The notes: generated from the sequence alone by a model not told the origin. Counted from the stretch's first letter, positions 33,888 to 42,444 are shown. The stretch: DNA of 64,000 nt from Planomicrobium sp. CPCC 101110 (GCF_007859395.1 NZ_VOHD01000009.1:248001-312000), one strand, 5' to 3'. Program-made: numbers and translations.

Positions 33888-34625
33888 ATGATAAATAAAA
33901 TGAAATTCACTTTAGCCCCTTTTCTCTTATTGTTGACGCTTGGGGCATGTTCAGATAAGGAAGAAGCTGCATCAACAGAAGAAACTGCTCCGGAAACCGA
34001 AGTGCAGCAGGATGCCGCAGCAGAGCAGCCCGCTTCAAAAATGGAGCTGCCGGCCAGCGATGAAGTGGCAGTAGTCGTCAACGGCGAAGAAATTAAAGGC
34101 AATATCTATAACAGTGTTGCCCGCCAGTTGGAATCTTCACTTGCTACGCAAGGCCAGGATACAAGCAGTGCTGAAACTGCGGAACAAGTGAAATCCCAGG
34201 CGGTTACAGTGATCGTCGGCAACAAGCTCATCATCCAGGATGCCGAAAAAAAGGGCCATAAAGCGGATGAAACTGTTTTAAAAGAGCGTCTTGAAGAAAT
34301 GAAGGGCAACTTCGAAAGCGAAGAAGCCATGAACGAAACACTGAAATCGACTGGCTATACAATGGAAGATTTGGAAAACCAGCTTCGCGAACAGCTCGTC
34401 TACGAAAGCTATGTGGCGAAAGAAATTGAAAGCGGCAAAGTAACGGATGCCGAAGTGCAAGAAGCATACGATGGCTTTGTTGAATCGTCGGAACAAGAAG
34501 CTCCAGCGTTTGAGGAAATGGAACCGACCATCCGCCAGTCCCTTGAACAGCAAAAAACGCAGGATGCGGTATTTGAACGCATTGAAGAATTAAAAAAAGA
34601 TGCGAAAATCGAAGTGAAAGTTTAA
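33888..34625 (+). CDS. SurA N-terminal domain lipoprotein
   Basis: 245-aa lipoprotein: signal with lipobox LGAC (Cys about residue 21), an acidic Ser/Glu/Ala linker, then a SurA-N/trigger-factor-like chaperone domain, VAVVVNGEEIKGNIYNSVAR through LREQLVYESYVAKEIESGKV. The C-terminus is helical, and no parvulin PPIase domain is seen, unlike PrsA. It probably acts as a foldase or holdase outside the membrane. The ATG at 33888 follows GAAGAGGAG; an upstream ATG at 33870 lies at that site. Confidence 0.85.
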   Translation: MINKMKFTLAPFLLLLTLGACSDKEEAASTEETAPETEVQQDAAAEQPASKMELPASDEVAVVVNGEEIKGNIYNSVARQLESSLATQGQDTSSAETAEQVKSQAVTVIVGNKLIIQDAEKKGHKADETVLKERLEEMKGNFESEEAMNETLKSTGYTMEDLENQLREQLVYESYVAKEIESGKVTDAEVQEAYDGFVESSEQEAPAFEEMEPTIRQSLEQQKTQDAVFERIEELKKDAKIEVKV

Positions 34626-34627
34626 AC

Positions 34628-34659
34628 AAAAATCCCCAGCGCAATGCTGGGGATTTTTG
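34628..34659. terminator. Bidirectional terminator
   Basis: AAAAATCCCCAGC-gcaat-GCTGGGGATTTTT between the SurA-N lipoprotein gene and the convergent DUF6509 gene. Confidence 0.9.
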
Positions 34660-34660
34660 T

Positions 34661-34939
34661 TTATAGCTTATCTGCGCAAAATGCCAGCACTTCCGCCTCT
34701 TCATCGTCTTCCAGGCCAAATTCAAGCACGCCGCGCGACAGTTTGTCGGTAAAGTTATAATGGGCAATGCGCGCTCCGTTGTCGTCTGTTGCCAAAATGA
34801 CGCGCAGCTCAAGGCCGCCCGCTGTATATAACTCGTCGTCTTCATCTACTTCGATGTCCAGTAAAAATTCATAGCGCTTGCCGACTATGATGCCTGTCGG
34901 GTCTTTTAGTTCTTCAAAAATATAATTCGTGATTTCCAT
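34661..34939 (-). CDS. DUF6509 family protein
   Basis: 92-residue acidic cytoplasmic protein beginning MEITNYIFEELKDPTGIIVG and containing KRYEFLLDIEVDEDDELYT; it ends with an acidic stretch before VLAFCADKL. I recognise it as a small Bacilli/Planococcaceae family of unknown function (DUF6509). GGAGGTG precedes the ATG. Single gene between two terminators and a divergent SDR gene. Confidence 0.7.
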   Translation of the reverse strand: MEITNYIFEELKDPTGIIVGKRYEFLLDIEVDEDDELYTAGGLELRVILATDDNGARIAHYNFTDKLSRGVLEFGLEDDEEAEVLAFCADKL

Positions 34940-35072
34940 TGTTACACCTCCACCCCCTTATTTTAGCCTGTCTCCTTTTTTTTGGATAGCAAAAGGATGA
35001 AAACCTCATATGTTTGATAGCTAAATGGAAGGGAATTATAAAAAAGTCGAACATACAAAGGAGTGGGCATAC

Positions 35073-35720
35073 ATGAACGTACTGGTAATTGGCGCGAATG
35101 GGCAAGTGGGACAGAAGGTTGTAAAGGCATTGGCCGATTCACAGCATGAAGCGACAGCCATGGTCCGCAAAGAAGAACAAATGGAAAACTTGAAAAAATT
35201 GGGTGCTTCCCGGGTTGTTCTTGGCAATCTCGAAGAAGATTTCAGCGATGCATACGAAGGTGTGGATGCCGTCATTTTTGCGGCTGGTTCCGGCGGCTCG
35301 ACAGGCGCAGACAAAACACTGACAATCGATTTATGGGGCGCCGTCAAAGCCGCGAAGTATGCAGAAGAAAAAGGCGTGAAGCGCTTTGTGCAACTTAGTT
35401 CCATGGGCTCCGATAATCCGGATGCCGGCGGCGAGAAAATGAAGCCGTACCTTGTGGCCAAGCGGACAGCCGACGACTTGCTGCAAACAACTGACCTTGA
35501 CTATACCATTGTCCGGCCTGGCGCACTTGCAAATGAAGATGCAGTCGGCAAAGTCGAAATAGCTGAAGATGGATTCCCTTCTATGGAAGGGCGGTCCATC
35601 ACCCGCGCAGATGTTGCGGCGCTTCTTGTCGATGTACTCGACAAGAGCAATACCTATTACAGAACTTTCGAAGTGCTGCAAGGCGACACAGTTATCGAAG
35701 ACGCATTGAAATCGTTGTAA
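35073..35720 (+). CDS. NAD(P)-binding SDR-like protein (YhfK/YwnB type)
   Basis: Atypical short-chain dehydrogenase/NAD(P)H-binding protein of 215 aa. N-terminal NVLVIGANGQVGQKVVKAL gives the GxxGxxG motif; VDAVIFAAGSGG and KRFVQLSSMGSDNPDAGG follow. YLVAKRTADDLL keeps the Y-x-x-x-K pair. Members are oxidoreductases or sensors of unknown substrate. The ATG at 35073 follows AAAGGAG by 9 nt. Own terminator downstream. Confidence 0.88.
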   Translation: MNVLVIGANGQVGQKVVKALADSQHEATAMVRKEEQMENLKKLGASRVVLGNLEEDFSDAYEGVDAVIFAAGSGGSTGADKTLTIDLWGAVKAAKYAEEKGVKRFVQLSSMGSDNPDAGGEKMKPYLVAKRTADDLLQTTDLDYTIVRPGALANEDAVGKVEIAEDGFPSMEGRSITRADVAALLVDVLDKSNTYYRTFEVLQGDTVIEDALKSL

Positions 35721-35742
35721 CTGCCAGAACACCTGGGCAAAG

Positions 35743-35775
35743 AAAAAAGAGCGAATGGATTTTCGCTCTTTTTTA
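35743..35775 (+). terminator. Terminator of the SDR gene
   Basis: AAAAAAGAGCGAA-tggat-TTTCGCTCTTTTTT. Confidence 0.9.
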
Positions 35776-35816
35776 TGTTACGATAGGCAATACGATAATT
35801 AGAGGACGTGATAAAC

Positions 35817-36194
35817 ATGATTAATATTCAATTGCCAAAAGCGGACGTGACGATTACTCAGCGCAAACAAGAAATCAATGGCGACGAAGCGGTCATCAAA
35901 CCGATTTACGGCTTCATCGATTTGCACGAAATTCCGCGCGACAAGGGCGGCATCATCCAGTTTTTCAACCACAGCGGCGAGCTATTGTTTGTCGGGAAAG
36001 CCCGCAAACTTCGCCAACGTGTGAAAAAGCACTTGGAAGATACCGTTTCGCCATTGAAAAACCACCGCGAAGAAATTCACCGCATTTCGGTAACGATTGT
36101 TGAAGATCCAATGGAACGCGATATTTACGAGACTTACGTGATCAATACGCAAAAAGCGAAATACAACGTAGACAAAGTGTTCTACAAAGACTGA
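35817..36194 (+). CDS. GIY-YIG nuclease-domain protein
   Basis: 125-residue protein with a single GIY-YIG-like domain. The core strand reads IIQFFNHSGELLFVGKARKL, followed by RQRVKKHLED (conserved Arg), the motif ERDIYETYVINTQKAKYNVD with Glu and the terminal Asn. The first tyrosines of GIY and YIG are replaced (YGFI, FVG), yet the Gly-x-x-x-x-L-x-x-R part is kept. It resembles the UvrC N-terminal domain and small proteins annotated as nucleotide excision repair endonuclease. ATG 35817 follows AGAGGA; the GTG at 35808 abuts that site. Confidence 0.8.
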   Translation: MINIQLPKADVTITQRKQEINGDEAVIKPIYGFIDLHEIPRDKGGIIQFFNHSGELLFVGKARKLRQRVKKHLEDTVSPLKNHREEIHRISVTIVEDPMERDIYETYVINTQKAKYNVDKVFYKD

Positions 36195-36220
36195 AAAAGG
36201 CACCCTCGGGTGTCTTTTTT
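36195..36220. terminator. Bidirectional terminator
   Basis: AAAAAGGCACCC-tc-GGGTGTCTTTTTT, short stem between convergent genes. Confidence 0.75.
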
Positions 36221-36641
36221 ATTTAGCCAGCCATTTCTCGAAATAATGGAAACTATGCCCCGCCGGGTGGTCTTCAATTTTGCCGAATTCGCGGAAGCCC
36301 ATTTTTCTATAGAAGCCTGGAGCCTGGAAGCTGAACGTTTCCACAATCATTAACCGGCAATTCATTGAACGGGCATAAGCCTCTATTTGCTCCATCAATT
36401 GCCTGGCAATCCCCTGTTTCCGCTCGGCCTCATCCACCCACAAAAAATCGATGTGCATATGCTGCCAATAGATTGTGCCGGTAACACCGCCAATAATCTC
36501 TCCCGCATCGTTCCGCGCAATAAAGCTCATTTGTTCTTTCGGAGATTTCACCGCATCCGATAAGCTAGCCATATTGTGTTCAATGACTTTTGAACGGATG
36601 AATTCCCGGTTTTCCTGGATTTCCTGTTTAGTGATTTCCAC
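36219..36641 (-). CDS. GNAT-family N-acetyltransferase
   Basis: 140-aa acetyltransferase with motif A DFLWVDEAERKQGIARQLME (Q/R-x-x-G-x-A) and the C-terminal FSFQAPGFYRKMGFREFG, typical of GNATs. Start is a GTG with GGAGGAG upstream. Acceptor substrate unknown. Followed by a shared terminator with the GIY-YIG gene. Confidence 0.85.
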   Translation of the reverse strand: MEITKQEIQENREFIRSKVIEHNMASLSDAVKSPKEQMSFIARNDAGEIIGGVTGTIYWQHMHIDFLWVDEAERKQGIARQLMEQIEAYARSMNCRLMIVETFSFQAPGFYRKMGFREFGKIEDHPAGHSFHYFEKWLAK

Positions 36642-36780
36642 TTCTTCTCCTCCTTTTTATAAGCCCTTCTATTCTCTCATTTGTTCTTCAGCTTGTGAAC
36701 GATGCTTTGAATTTAGGTTTTAGCGGGTCGCGCAGAAGGGAATAATAACTTAACAAATTCTGTATATTGGGGGAAATTAA

Positions 36781-37635
36781 ATGTTGGCTCATGCAAAAGA
36801 ATCATCCACCGAGCGATGTGAAAACGAGTATGCTGCTTTACGCCGCGCCGTTCTCTGCCCTCCGCGTTTTATGGAAATCAAAGAAGTGATCAACGACGTA
36901 CAGGAAAGTTACAAAGACGAGAACATCGATATCGAAAAAGCGATGGTTCAGCATGCCGCATTTGTGGATGCCCTGCAGAGAAATGGAGTAGATACATTAT
37001 TGATCAAGCCAGTCCCCAAATTCCCTGAACAAGTTTTCACGCGGGATATCGGCTTTACAATCGGCGAAACAGTTTTTTTGGGGTCCATGGCTTCAGAGAT
37101 CCGCCAAGGAGAAGAAGAAAATTTGAAGCACTTGCTTGAAGATCGCCGCATTCCATTTGAACGGCTTTCAGGCACGCCGATGGAAGGCGGTGATGTGCTG
37201 CTGGACCATAACAAAATATTTGTTGGCATCAGTTCCCGGACATCTGAACAAGCTATCCAGGAACTGCAACAGAAATTGCCGAATCATCATGTATTGCCAA
37301 TTCCATTCAACGAGAAATATCTGCACCTTGACTGTGTCTTTAACATCCTGTCTCCTACAGAAGCCCTCATTTTTCCGGAAGCTTTAAGTTCCAAGACCAT
37401 CAACCAGCTTTCAGAACATTACGATTTGATCCGCGTAAACCGCGAAGAGCAGTTTTCTCTCGGTGTGAATGTTTTGTCCATTGGGGACAAGCGTGTTTTC
37501 AGCCAGCCGCAAAATGTCGGAGTCAATCGCCAGCTCGCCTCGCGCGGTTATCAGGTTATTGAGGTCGATTTCTCGGAAATCATCAAATCAGGCGGCGCTT
37601 TTCGCTGCTGTACGATGCCGCTTGTCCGGGACTAA
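36781..37635 (+). CDS. Dimethylarginine dimethylaminohydrolase / amidinotransferase-family protein
   Basis: 284-aa member of the DDAH-arginine deiminase guanidino-modifying superfamily (Bacillus YkgA-like). Catalytic elements are visible: EGGD (135-138), His182 in YLHLDCVFN and the C-terminal nucleophile Cys277 in GGAFRCCTMPL. FTRDIGFTIGETVFLG also matches the family. It would hydrolyse a guanidino compound such as methylated arginine to citrulline plus amine. AT-rich upstream region and GGGGG before the ATG. Stand-alone gene. Confidence 0.87.
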   Translation: MLAHAKESSTERCENEYAALRRAVLCPPRFMEIKEVINDVQESYKDENIDIEKAMVQHAAFVDALQRNGVDTLLIKPVPKFPEQVFTRDIGFTIGETVFLGSMASEIRQGEEENLKHLLEDRRIPFERLSGTPMEGGDVLLDHNKIFVGISSRTSEQAIQELQQKLPNHHVLPIPFNEKYLHLDCVFNILSPTEALIFPEALSSKTINQLSEHYDLIRVNREEQFSLGVNVLSIGDKRVFSQPQNVGVNRQLASRGYQVIEVDFSEIIKSGGAFRCCTMPLVRD

Positions 37636-37636
37636 C

Positions 37637-37674
37637 AAAAAACCTGGCTCACTATCATGAGCCAGGTTTTTTTG
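37637..37674 (+). terminator. Terminator of the DDAH-like gene
   Basis: AAAAAACCTGGCTCA-ctatca-TGAGCCAGGTTTTTTT; a perfect stem 2 nt after the stop. Confidence 0.92.
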
Positions 37675-37737
37675 TTTATGGGGCTGATAAATCAGCCAGC
37701 ATAATTGCAAGCATGCCTGTTTTTATGCCGTCCGGTT

Positions 37738-38331
37738 CTATCCGTTTACGGCCGCTTTTCGTTTCAAACCGGAAACAAATTCCTTCAGCAATTTTACGCC
37801 ATCCGGCGTGCCGATGGATTCTGGATGAAACTGCAATCCGAACACGGGATAATCCCGATGTTTGATGGCCATAATGGAATTGTCATCCGTCGCGACAGCA
37901 TTCACCTCAAAACATTCGGGCAGCGTTTCCGGTTCAAGCACGAGCGAATGGTAGCGCATCACCGGCAATGGCTGAGGCAAATGAGCGAACAAGCCTCGGT
38001 CGCTGTGTCTGACAGGCGATACTTTGCCATGCCGGATAACAGGGGCCTGCACCACATTTCCTCCAAACGCCGCTCCAAGCAGTTGGTGCCCTAAACAAAC
38101 ACCGAGAAGCGGAATCGACTGGCAGGCTGTTTGGATGAGCTTGATCGATTCCGGCAAAGCATCGGGATGTCCCGGCCCTGGCGATAAGATAATCGCTTCG
38201 GGTTTTTTTGCAAGAAGTTCAGCCACCGTCAAAGCGCCATAACGGACAACTTCCACTTCAACCCCCATTTCGGCAACAGCTTGATAAATATTGTACGTAA
38301 ACGAATCATAATGATCGATTAGTAAAATCAT
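37738..38331 (-). CDS. trpG: Anthranilate/aminodeoxychorismate synthase glutamine amidotransferase
   Basis: Class I glutamine amidotransferase that feeds ammonia to TrpE (and possibly PabB). 197 aa. Motifs are ILLIDHYDSFTYNIYQ, IILSPGPGHPDA, catalytic Cys in LLGVCLGHQLLGAAFGG, and His-Glu in YPVFGLQFHPESIGTPDG. The ATG overlaps the trpE stop as ATGA and follows GGAGG. In Bacillus one amphibolic subunit serves both pathways; here T-box control of the operon argues for a main role in tryptophan synthesis. No trpD-C-F-B-A follow in the window. Confidence 0.9.
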   Translation of the reverse strand: MILLIDHYDSFTYNIYQAVAEMGVEVEVVRYGALTVAELLAKKPEAIILSPGPGHPDALPESIKLIQTACQSIPLLGVCLGHQLLGAAFGGNVVQAPVIRHGKVSPVRHSDRGLFAHLPQPLPVMRYHSLVLEPETLPECFEVNAVATDDNSIMAIKHRDYPVFGLQFHPESIGTPDGVKLLKEFVSGLKRKAAVNG

Positions 38332-39668
38332 CCGAACACCTCCGTTAATGAACGTGCTTTATGAAGCGTTTCTTCGTATTCTGCCTGCGGATCAGAGTCG
38401 TACACAATTCCCGCACCTGCTTGCACATGCACCTGCTCGCCTTTCATCACAAATGTCCTGATGGCAAGCGCGACATCCAAGTTGCCATTGAAGCCAAGAT
38501 AGCCGATGGCGCCTCCGTAAACCCCGCGCCGGTCTTCTTCAAATTGCTGGATCAACTGCATGGCGCGGACTTTCGGTGCACCAGATACTGTCCCTGCAGG
38601 CAAGCAGGATACCAGCGCATCCAGCGGGTGCATTGCTTGGTTCAACTGCCCGGTCACTTCAGATACCAGGTGCATAACGTGCTGGTATTTCTCAATCGCC
38701 ATGAATTTAGGGATGGCGACACTGCCAATCTCCGCAACGCGGCCGACGTCATTGCGGCTAAGATCAACCAGCATTTGATGTTCCGCCCGCTCTTTTTCAT
38801 CGTTCGCCAATTCTGTGGCCAGCATATTGTCTTCCGCTTCCGTCTTGCCCCGTTTGCGCGTTCCGGCAATCGGATTGGTCACCATCTGCCCGTTTCGTAT
38901 CGTCAACAAACTCTCAGGAGATGCGCCTACGACTGAATAATCATCAAATTCCACAAAAAACTGGTAAGGCGACGGATTCTGCTTGCGCAATTTGCGGTAC
39001 AGCGTGAACGCATCCCCTTTATAGGTTGCGGACAAGCGCTGTGACAGCACCAACTGAAAAACATCGCCTTTGCGGATATGGTCCTTTGCCTGTTCCACTT
39101 GCGCACGGAATTTGGCCGCATCAGTTTCTGATTGGAATTGCAGCGGCTGTTGTTCTTCAAAGTTTGCAGTCTGTTCGGGCAAACTGAGCTCTTTTTCAAT
39201 TTGATCCACTTTGTCTTCAAATGAAAGAATCGTTACATCGTTTTTCATATGATCGAATACAACAATTGTCTCGTATAAATGCAGATGCAAATCCGGCATT
39301 TCCAAACTGTTTTTTCTTGGTGCATCCACCGGTTCATATGCTTGAATCGCATCATATCCGATATAGCCGAGCGCCCCTCCAGTAAACGGCAGCCCTTCCA
39401 CCTGCGCCTCATATGCCGGCATCCGGCTTTTCAGCAGCTCCAGCGGCTTACCGGCAAATTCCGTTTTGCTGCCTGTCCGGTAATCCATTTCGGTCAAGCT
39501 ATTCCCGGTGCCGATAAAACTTTTTGACGGATCTGCTCCAATAAACGAATAACGTCCCGAAGCTGTCGTCTTCAGCGAACTTTCCAACAGACATTTCCGG
39601 GATCCGGTCAACCGGTTAAACACTGCAATCGGCGTTAAAGAATCTCCGTTGATTTTTCTCATCTTCAT
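38328..39668 (-). CDS. trpE: Anthranilate synthase component I
   Basis: Chorismate-utilising enzyme forming anthranilate with TrpG. 446 aa, somewhat shorter than usual (about 500). The Trp feedback motif LLESS near residue 29 supports TrpE over PabB. Chorismate-binding core pieces are NPIAGTRKRGKTEAED, VDLSRNDVGRVAEIG and LPAGTVSGAPKVRAMQLI. AAGGAG lies 10 nt before the ATG. Expression is controlled by a tRNA-Trp T-box about 160 nt upstream; an inverted-repeat element lies between T-box and gene. Confidence 0.92.
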   Translation of the reverse strand: MKMRKINGDSLTPIAVFNRLTGSRKCLLESSLKTTASGRYSFIGADPSKSFIGTGNSLTEMDYRTGSKTEFAGKPLELLKSRMPAYEAQVEGLPFTGGALGYIGYDAIQAYEPVDAPRKNSLEMPDLHLHLYETIVVFDHMKNDVTILSFEDKVDQIEKELSLPEQTANFEEQQPLQFQSETDAAKFRAQVEQAKDHIRKGDVFQLVLSQRLSATYKGDAFTLYRKLRKQNPSPYQFFVEFDDYSVVGASPESLLTIRNGQMVTNPIAGTRKRGKTEAEDNMLATELANDEKERAEHQMLVDLSRNDVGRVAEIGSVAIPKFMAIEKYQHVMHLVSEVTGQLNQAMHPLDALVSCLPAGTVSGAPKVRAMQLIQQFEEDRRGVYGGAIGYLGFNGNLDVALAIRTFVMKGEQVHVQAGAGIVYDSDPQAEYEETLHKARSLTEVFG

Positions 39669-39700
39669 CTCTGCTCATCTCCTTATTGATAAAAAGCGAA

Positions 39701-39799
39701 AGCGGCCGATTCCTTTCGACACGCATAAGACACTCTGGCGAAGCGGCATTTTTATAGCCGGACAGCCGGAGGGGCCGATGCCCCGGGAATCTGGCCGCT
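39701..39799. repeat. Inverted-repeat-bounded intergenic element (REP/MITE-like)
   Basis: Ends AGCGGCCGATTCC (39701-39713) and GGAATCTGGCCGCT (39786-39799) are inverted repeats of each other with one inserted base. The centre holds GGGGCCGATGCCCC and a tandem AGCCGGAC/AGCCGG, and is GC-rich compared with the flanks. It has no supported ORF. It resembles dispersed intergenic repeats of Bacillaceae/Planococcaceae, and only one copy was found here. It lies in the trpE leader after the T-box terminator. Confidence 0.5.
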
Positions 39800-39828
39800 G
39801 CAGCTGACTTACAAAACCCGCTGGACAT

Positions 39829-40151
39829 TAAAAAAGCCCTCTGCCAGGAACAGAAACATTCCTTAGCAGAGGACGGATTGACCGCGGTACCACCTCACGT
39901 TAAAGCTGACACAGCTTTCCCTTGAATCCCCAGTAACGCGGGGAAAACGGACTCCGCTAATAAAATTTCACGGAATCTCTCATAAGTCCATTCACGCATA
40001 TTCCCCGCCAGTTTCCACCTGCCACCGGCTCTCTTTGAGAGGATGATGATGCGCTACTCTTCTTATTCAACGATTTGCTCGGCTATGCTCAACTCAACTA
40101 GACTTTGGCGATGCCGCTCCCGGCATCTTCTACCATCCGTCCAAAAAGGTT
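39829..40151 (-). promoter_or_regulatory. T-box leader (tRNA-Trp) of trpE-trpG
   Basis: The minus strand holds the T-box core AACGTGAGGTGGTACCGCGG (about 39882-39901) pairing with uncharged tRNA. A terminator follows, in which GTCCTCTGCTAAGG and CCTGGCAGAGGGC fold ahead of TTTTTTA (39830-39875). The Stem I part contains AGAGAGCCGGTGG and the specifier context GTGAATGGAC, reading UGG (Trp) at 39988-39990 followed by A. Transcription continues into trpE when tRNA-Trp is uncharged. Confidence 0.93.
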
Positions 40152-40157
40152 GACCCT

Positions 40158-40186
40158 ATCTTATGCGATATGGTGCTTCTTGTCAA
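40158..40186 (-). promoter_or_regulatory. trpE T-box promoter
   Basis: On the minus strand TTGACA (40181-40186), a 17-nt spacer and TAAGAT (40158-40163); the -35 is a perfect SigA hexamer. Confidence 0.8.
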
Positions 40187-40286
40187 CAGAATTATTTCAG
40201 TTATTCGATAATTTTGTCATTAGGTGCATATATAAGGTATTCTAGTTATGAGGGGAAGTTCCAAAAAAAGACGAGGAGGAACAAAG

Positions 40287-41546
40287 ATGAAAAAAAAGTA
40301 TTCTTCTGTAGTGCTTACACTCTTAGCCGTACTATTGATTCTTTCTGGATGTGCCGGCGAAAGCACTAGCAACAGCAGCAGTGAAGGCGGGTCAAAAACG
40401 CAAATCAACTTTATGCACTGGCGTGGTGAAGACAAAGCCGTATTAGACGAAATCATTGCTGAATTTGAAAAAGAAAATCCGGACATCGCAGTTGAAATGA
40501 CCATTTATCCATCCGACCAATACATGGCGACTGCCCAGCGGATGCTGCAGGAAGGTTCAACTGGAGATGTATTTGCATCATTTCCTGGCGCTCAATTTGA
40601 ATCACTCCAAAGCGCTGGAGTCTTTGAGGACTTAAGCGGAGAAGCATTTGTTTCCAACTTTGACGAAAACTTGATCAGTGTTGGCCAACTAGACGGCAAA
40701 CAGCTGGCTCTTCCTTATCAGCTGGTATTCAATATGCCAATTTACAATAAAGCGATGTTTGAAGAACTGGGACTTGAAGTTCCAAAAAGCTGGTCCGAAT
40801 TCCAAGCACTTTGCGACACTTTGCTTGAAAACGGCATAACGCCTATCGCTTTCCCAGGTGCGGATATCGGTCCAAACCAGTTTATGAACAGCATGATGAT
40901 GAACAATGCTCCTGACGAAGATATCTTCGCCAAATTGCAAAGCGGCGAAGAGAAACTGACCAACGAATGGTGGGTTAAAACGCTGGAGGACTTCCAATTG
41001 CTTGAAGAAAAAGGCTATATCCAAGAAAATGCGCTTGGCACCAACCAGGATTCCGCAATGCAAATGGTAGCGAACGAAGAAGCGGCGATGCTTGCAACCG
41101 GTTCTTACCACATGGCTTCTCTGATCGGCCTGAATCCGGAGCTGGAGCTGGATTTGCTTGCTCCTATCACAGTGGAAGAAAGCGAAGCTGTATATGAAGG
41201 CATCAATACCGCGACATTCATGCTAGCTGTCAACAGCAATTCCGAGAAAAAAGAACAAGCGAAAAAGTTCGTTGAATTTCTTAGCCAGCCGGAAATCGCT
41301 TCCAAGTATGCGAACGAAACCGGTCAGCATTTGACGGTTAACGACGTCAATTACGAATCTGAAGTTCTAAAAAATACAGCATACTGGATTGATGAAAGAA
41401 AAACGAGATTCCAACCTCGCTTTTTAATCACAAACGCACAAGTTGAAGATGCTGTACTTAGCTCGATTGAAGACGTATTGGGCGGAGCAGACCCAATGGA
41501 CGCAGCAGCGGCTGCCCAGAAAATCGTAGACGAAAACAGGGAATGA
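40287..41546 (+). CDS. Sugar ABC transporter substrate-binding lipoprotein
   Basis: Family 1 carbohydrate-binding receptor, about 419 aa. Lipobox LSGC (Cys about residue 22) after a strong signal (VVLTLLAVLLILSGCAG), then a Ser/Gly linker. The core includes INFMHWRGEDKAVLDEIIAE, FEKENPDIAVEMTIYPS and GKQLALPYQLVFNMPIYNKA. ATG 40287 follows GAGGAGG by 7 nt. It is the first gene of a three-gene importer with two permeases; no ATPase is encoded, so a shared MsmX-type ATPase is expected. The sugar is not deducible. Confidence 0.92.
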   Translation: MKKKYSSVVLTLLAVLLILSGCAGESTSNSSSEGGSKTQINFMHWRGEDKAVLDEIIAEFEKENPDIAVEMTIYPSDQYMATAQRMLQEGSTGDVFASFPGAQFESLQSAGVFEDLSGEAFVSNFDENLISVGQLDGKQLALPYQLVFNMPIYNKAMFEELGLEVPKSWSEFQALCDTLLENGITPIAFPGADIGPNQFMNSMMMNNAPDEDIFAKLQSGEEKLTNEWWVKTLEDFQLLEEKGYIQENALGTNQDSAMQMVANEEAAMLATGSYHMASLIGLNPELELDLLAPITVEESEAVYEGINTATFMLAVNSNSEKKEQAKKFVEFLSQPEIASKYANETGQHLTVNDVNYESEVLKNTAYWIDERKTRFQPRFLITNAQVEDAVLSSIEDVLGGADPMDAAAAAQKIVDENRE

Positions 41547-41550
41547 TTGC

Positions 41551-42426
41551 ATGAAAATTTCAAAATCCATTTATTTATTTTTTATACCAGGGTTGATCCT
41601 CTATAGTATTTTCTTTCTTTTCCCTACTTTAAGCGCGCTGTTTTATTCGTTCACCAATTGGGACGGCTTTAGCCCGTCCTACCAGTTTGTCGGACTGGAT
41701 AACTACGACCGCGCGTTTACGGGAGATTCAATATTCCGGAAAACGATTGGAAATAACTTGAAGTTTATGTTAGTCGTGGTTGTTTTCCAGACTATTGTGG
41801 CCCTGGCTTTTGCAGTGATTGTATTGAAGAATACCAAAACGACCATCTTTTTGCGGGCGCTGTACTTTTTTCCGACGATTTTATCGTCTGTTTCAGTCGC
41901 GTTCATCTGGTCATTCATCTACGATCCTTCGCTCGGCATTTTGAACCAGCTTCTGGAGTTGGTCGGGCTCGGTTTCTTGGCCCAGAACTGGCTCGGGAAC
42001 GCTAATATCGCCATTTATTCACTGGCGATAACCCAAGTGTGGTTCCACGCCGGCCAAATGCTCATCATCTTTGTAGCAGGGCTGCAAGCAATTCCGCAAG
42101 ACCTGTACGAAGTAGCGAAAATTGAAGGAGCAAGCAAATGGCAGACGTTCAGAAAAGTGACGTGGCCGTTGCTTGCCCCTTCCGCTACAATTGTTGTGGC
42201 ATATACGACCATCCAGTCATTCAAAGCTTTCGACCTGGTCTTCGCCATGACTCGAGGCGGCCCGAACAACTCCACTGAAATCATCGCAACTTATATTTAC
42301 GAAGTGGCTTTCAGAGGCTTTCAGTTCGGCTACGCCAGCGCCATTTCAGTTATATTCATGGTCATTATCGCCATCATTACGTTTTTGCAATTCAAAGCAC
42401 TGCGATCGGACCGCATATCTTATTAA
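41551..42426 (+). CDS. Sugar ABC transporter permease (MalF/UgpA type)
   Basis: 291-aa inner-membrane permease with six TM segments (YLFFIPGLILYSIFFLFPTL at the start). The EAA loop is LYEVAKIEGASKWQTFRKVT-W-LLAP, which contacts the ATPase. The spacing of 4 nt from the binding-protein gene indicates co-translation. The C-terminus ends in a TM span followed by a basic tail. Confidence 0.92.
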   Translation: MKISKSIYLFFIPGLILYSIFFLFPTLSALFYSFTNWDGFSPSYQFVGLDNYDRAFTGDSIFRKTIGNNLKFMLVVVVFQTIVALAFAVIVLKNTKTTIFLRALYFFPTILSSVSVAFIWSFIYDPSLGILNQLLELVGLGFLAQNWLGNANIAIYSLAITQVWFHAGQMLIIFVAGLQAIPQDLYEVAKIEGASKWQTFRKVTWPLLAPSATIVVAYTTIQSFKAFDLVFAMTRGGPNNSTEIIATYIYEVAFRGFQFGYASAISVIFMVIIAIITFLQFKALRSDRISY

Positions 42427-42444
42427 TGAAAGGAGGACAACAAT

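Noticed and set aside
37738-39668. pabA/pabB assignment for the two chorismate enzymes
   Set aside because: The Trp T-box specifier and the LLES feedback motif favour trpG/trpE, although TrpG may also serve PABA synthesis.
39616-39828. 70-codon frame spanning the inverted-repeat element before trpE
   Set aside because: It overlaps the trpE start, crosses the repeat, lacks a ribosome binding site and reads as low-complexity Arg/Ser-rich sequence.
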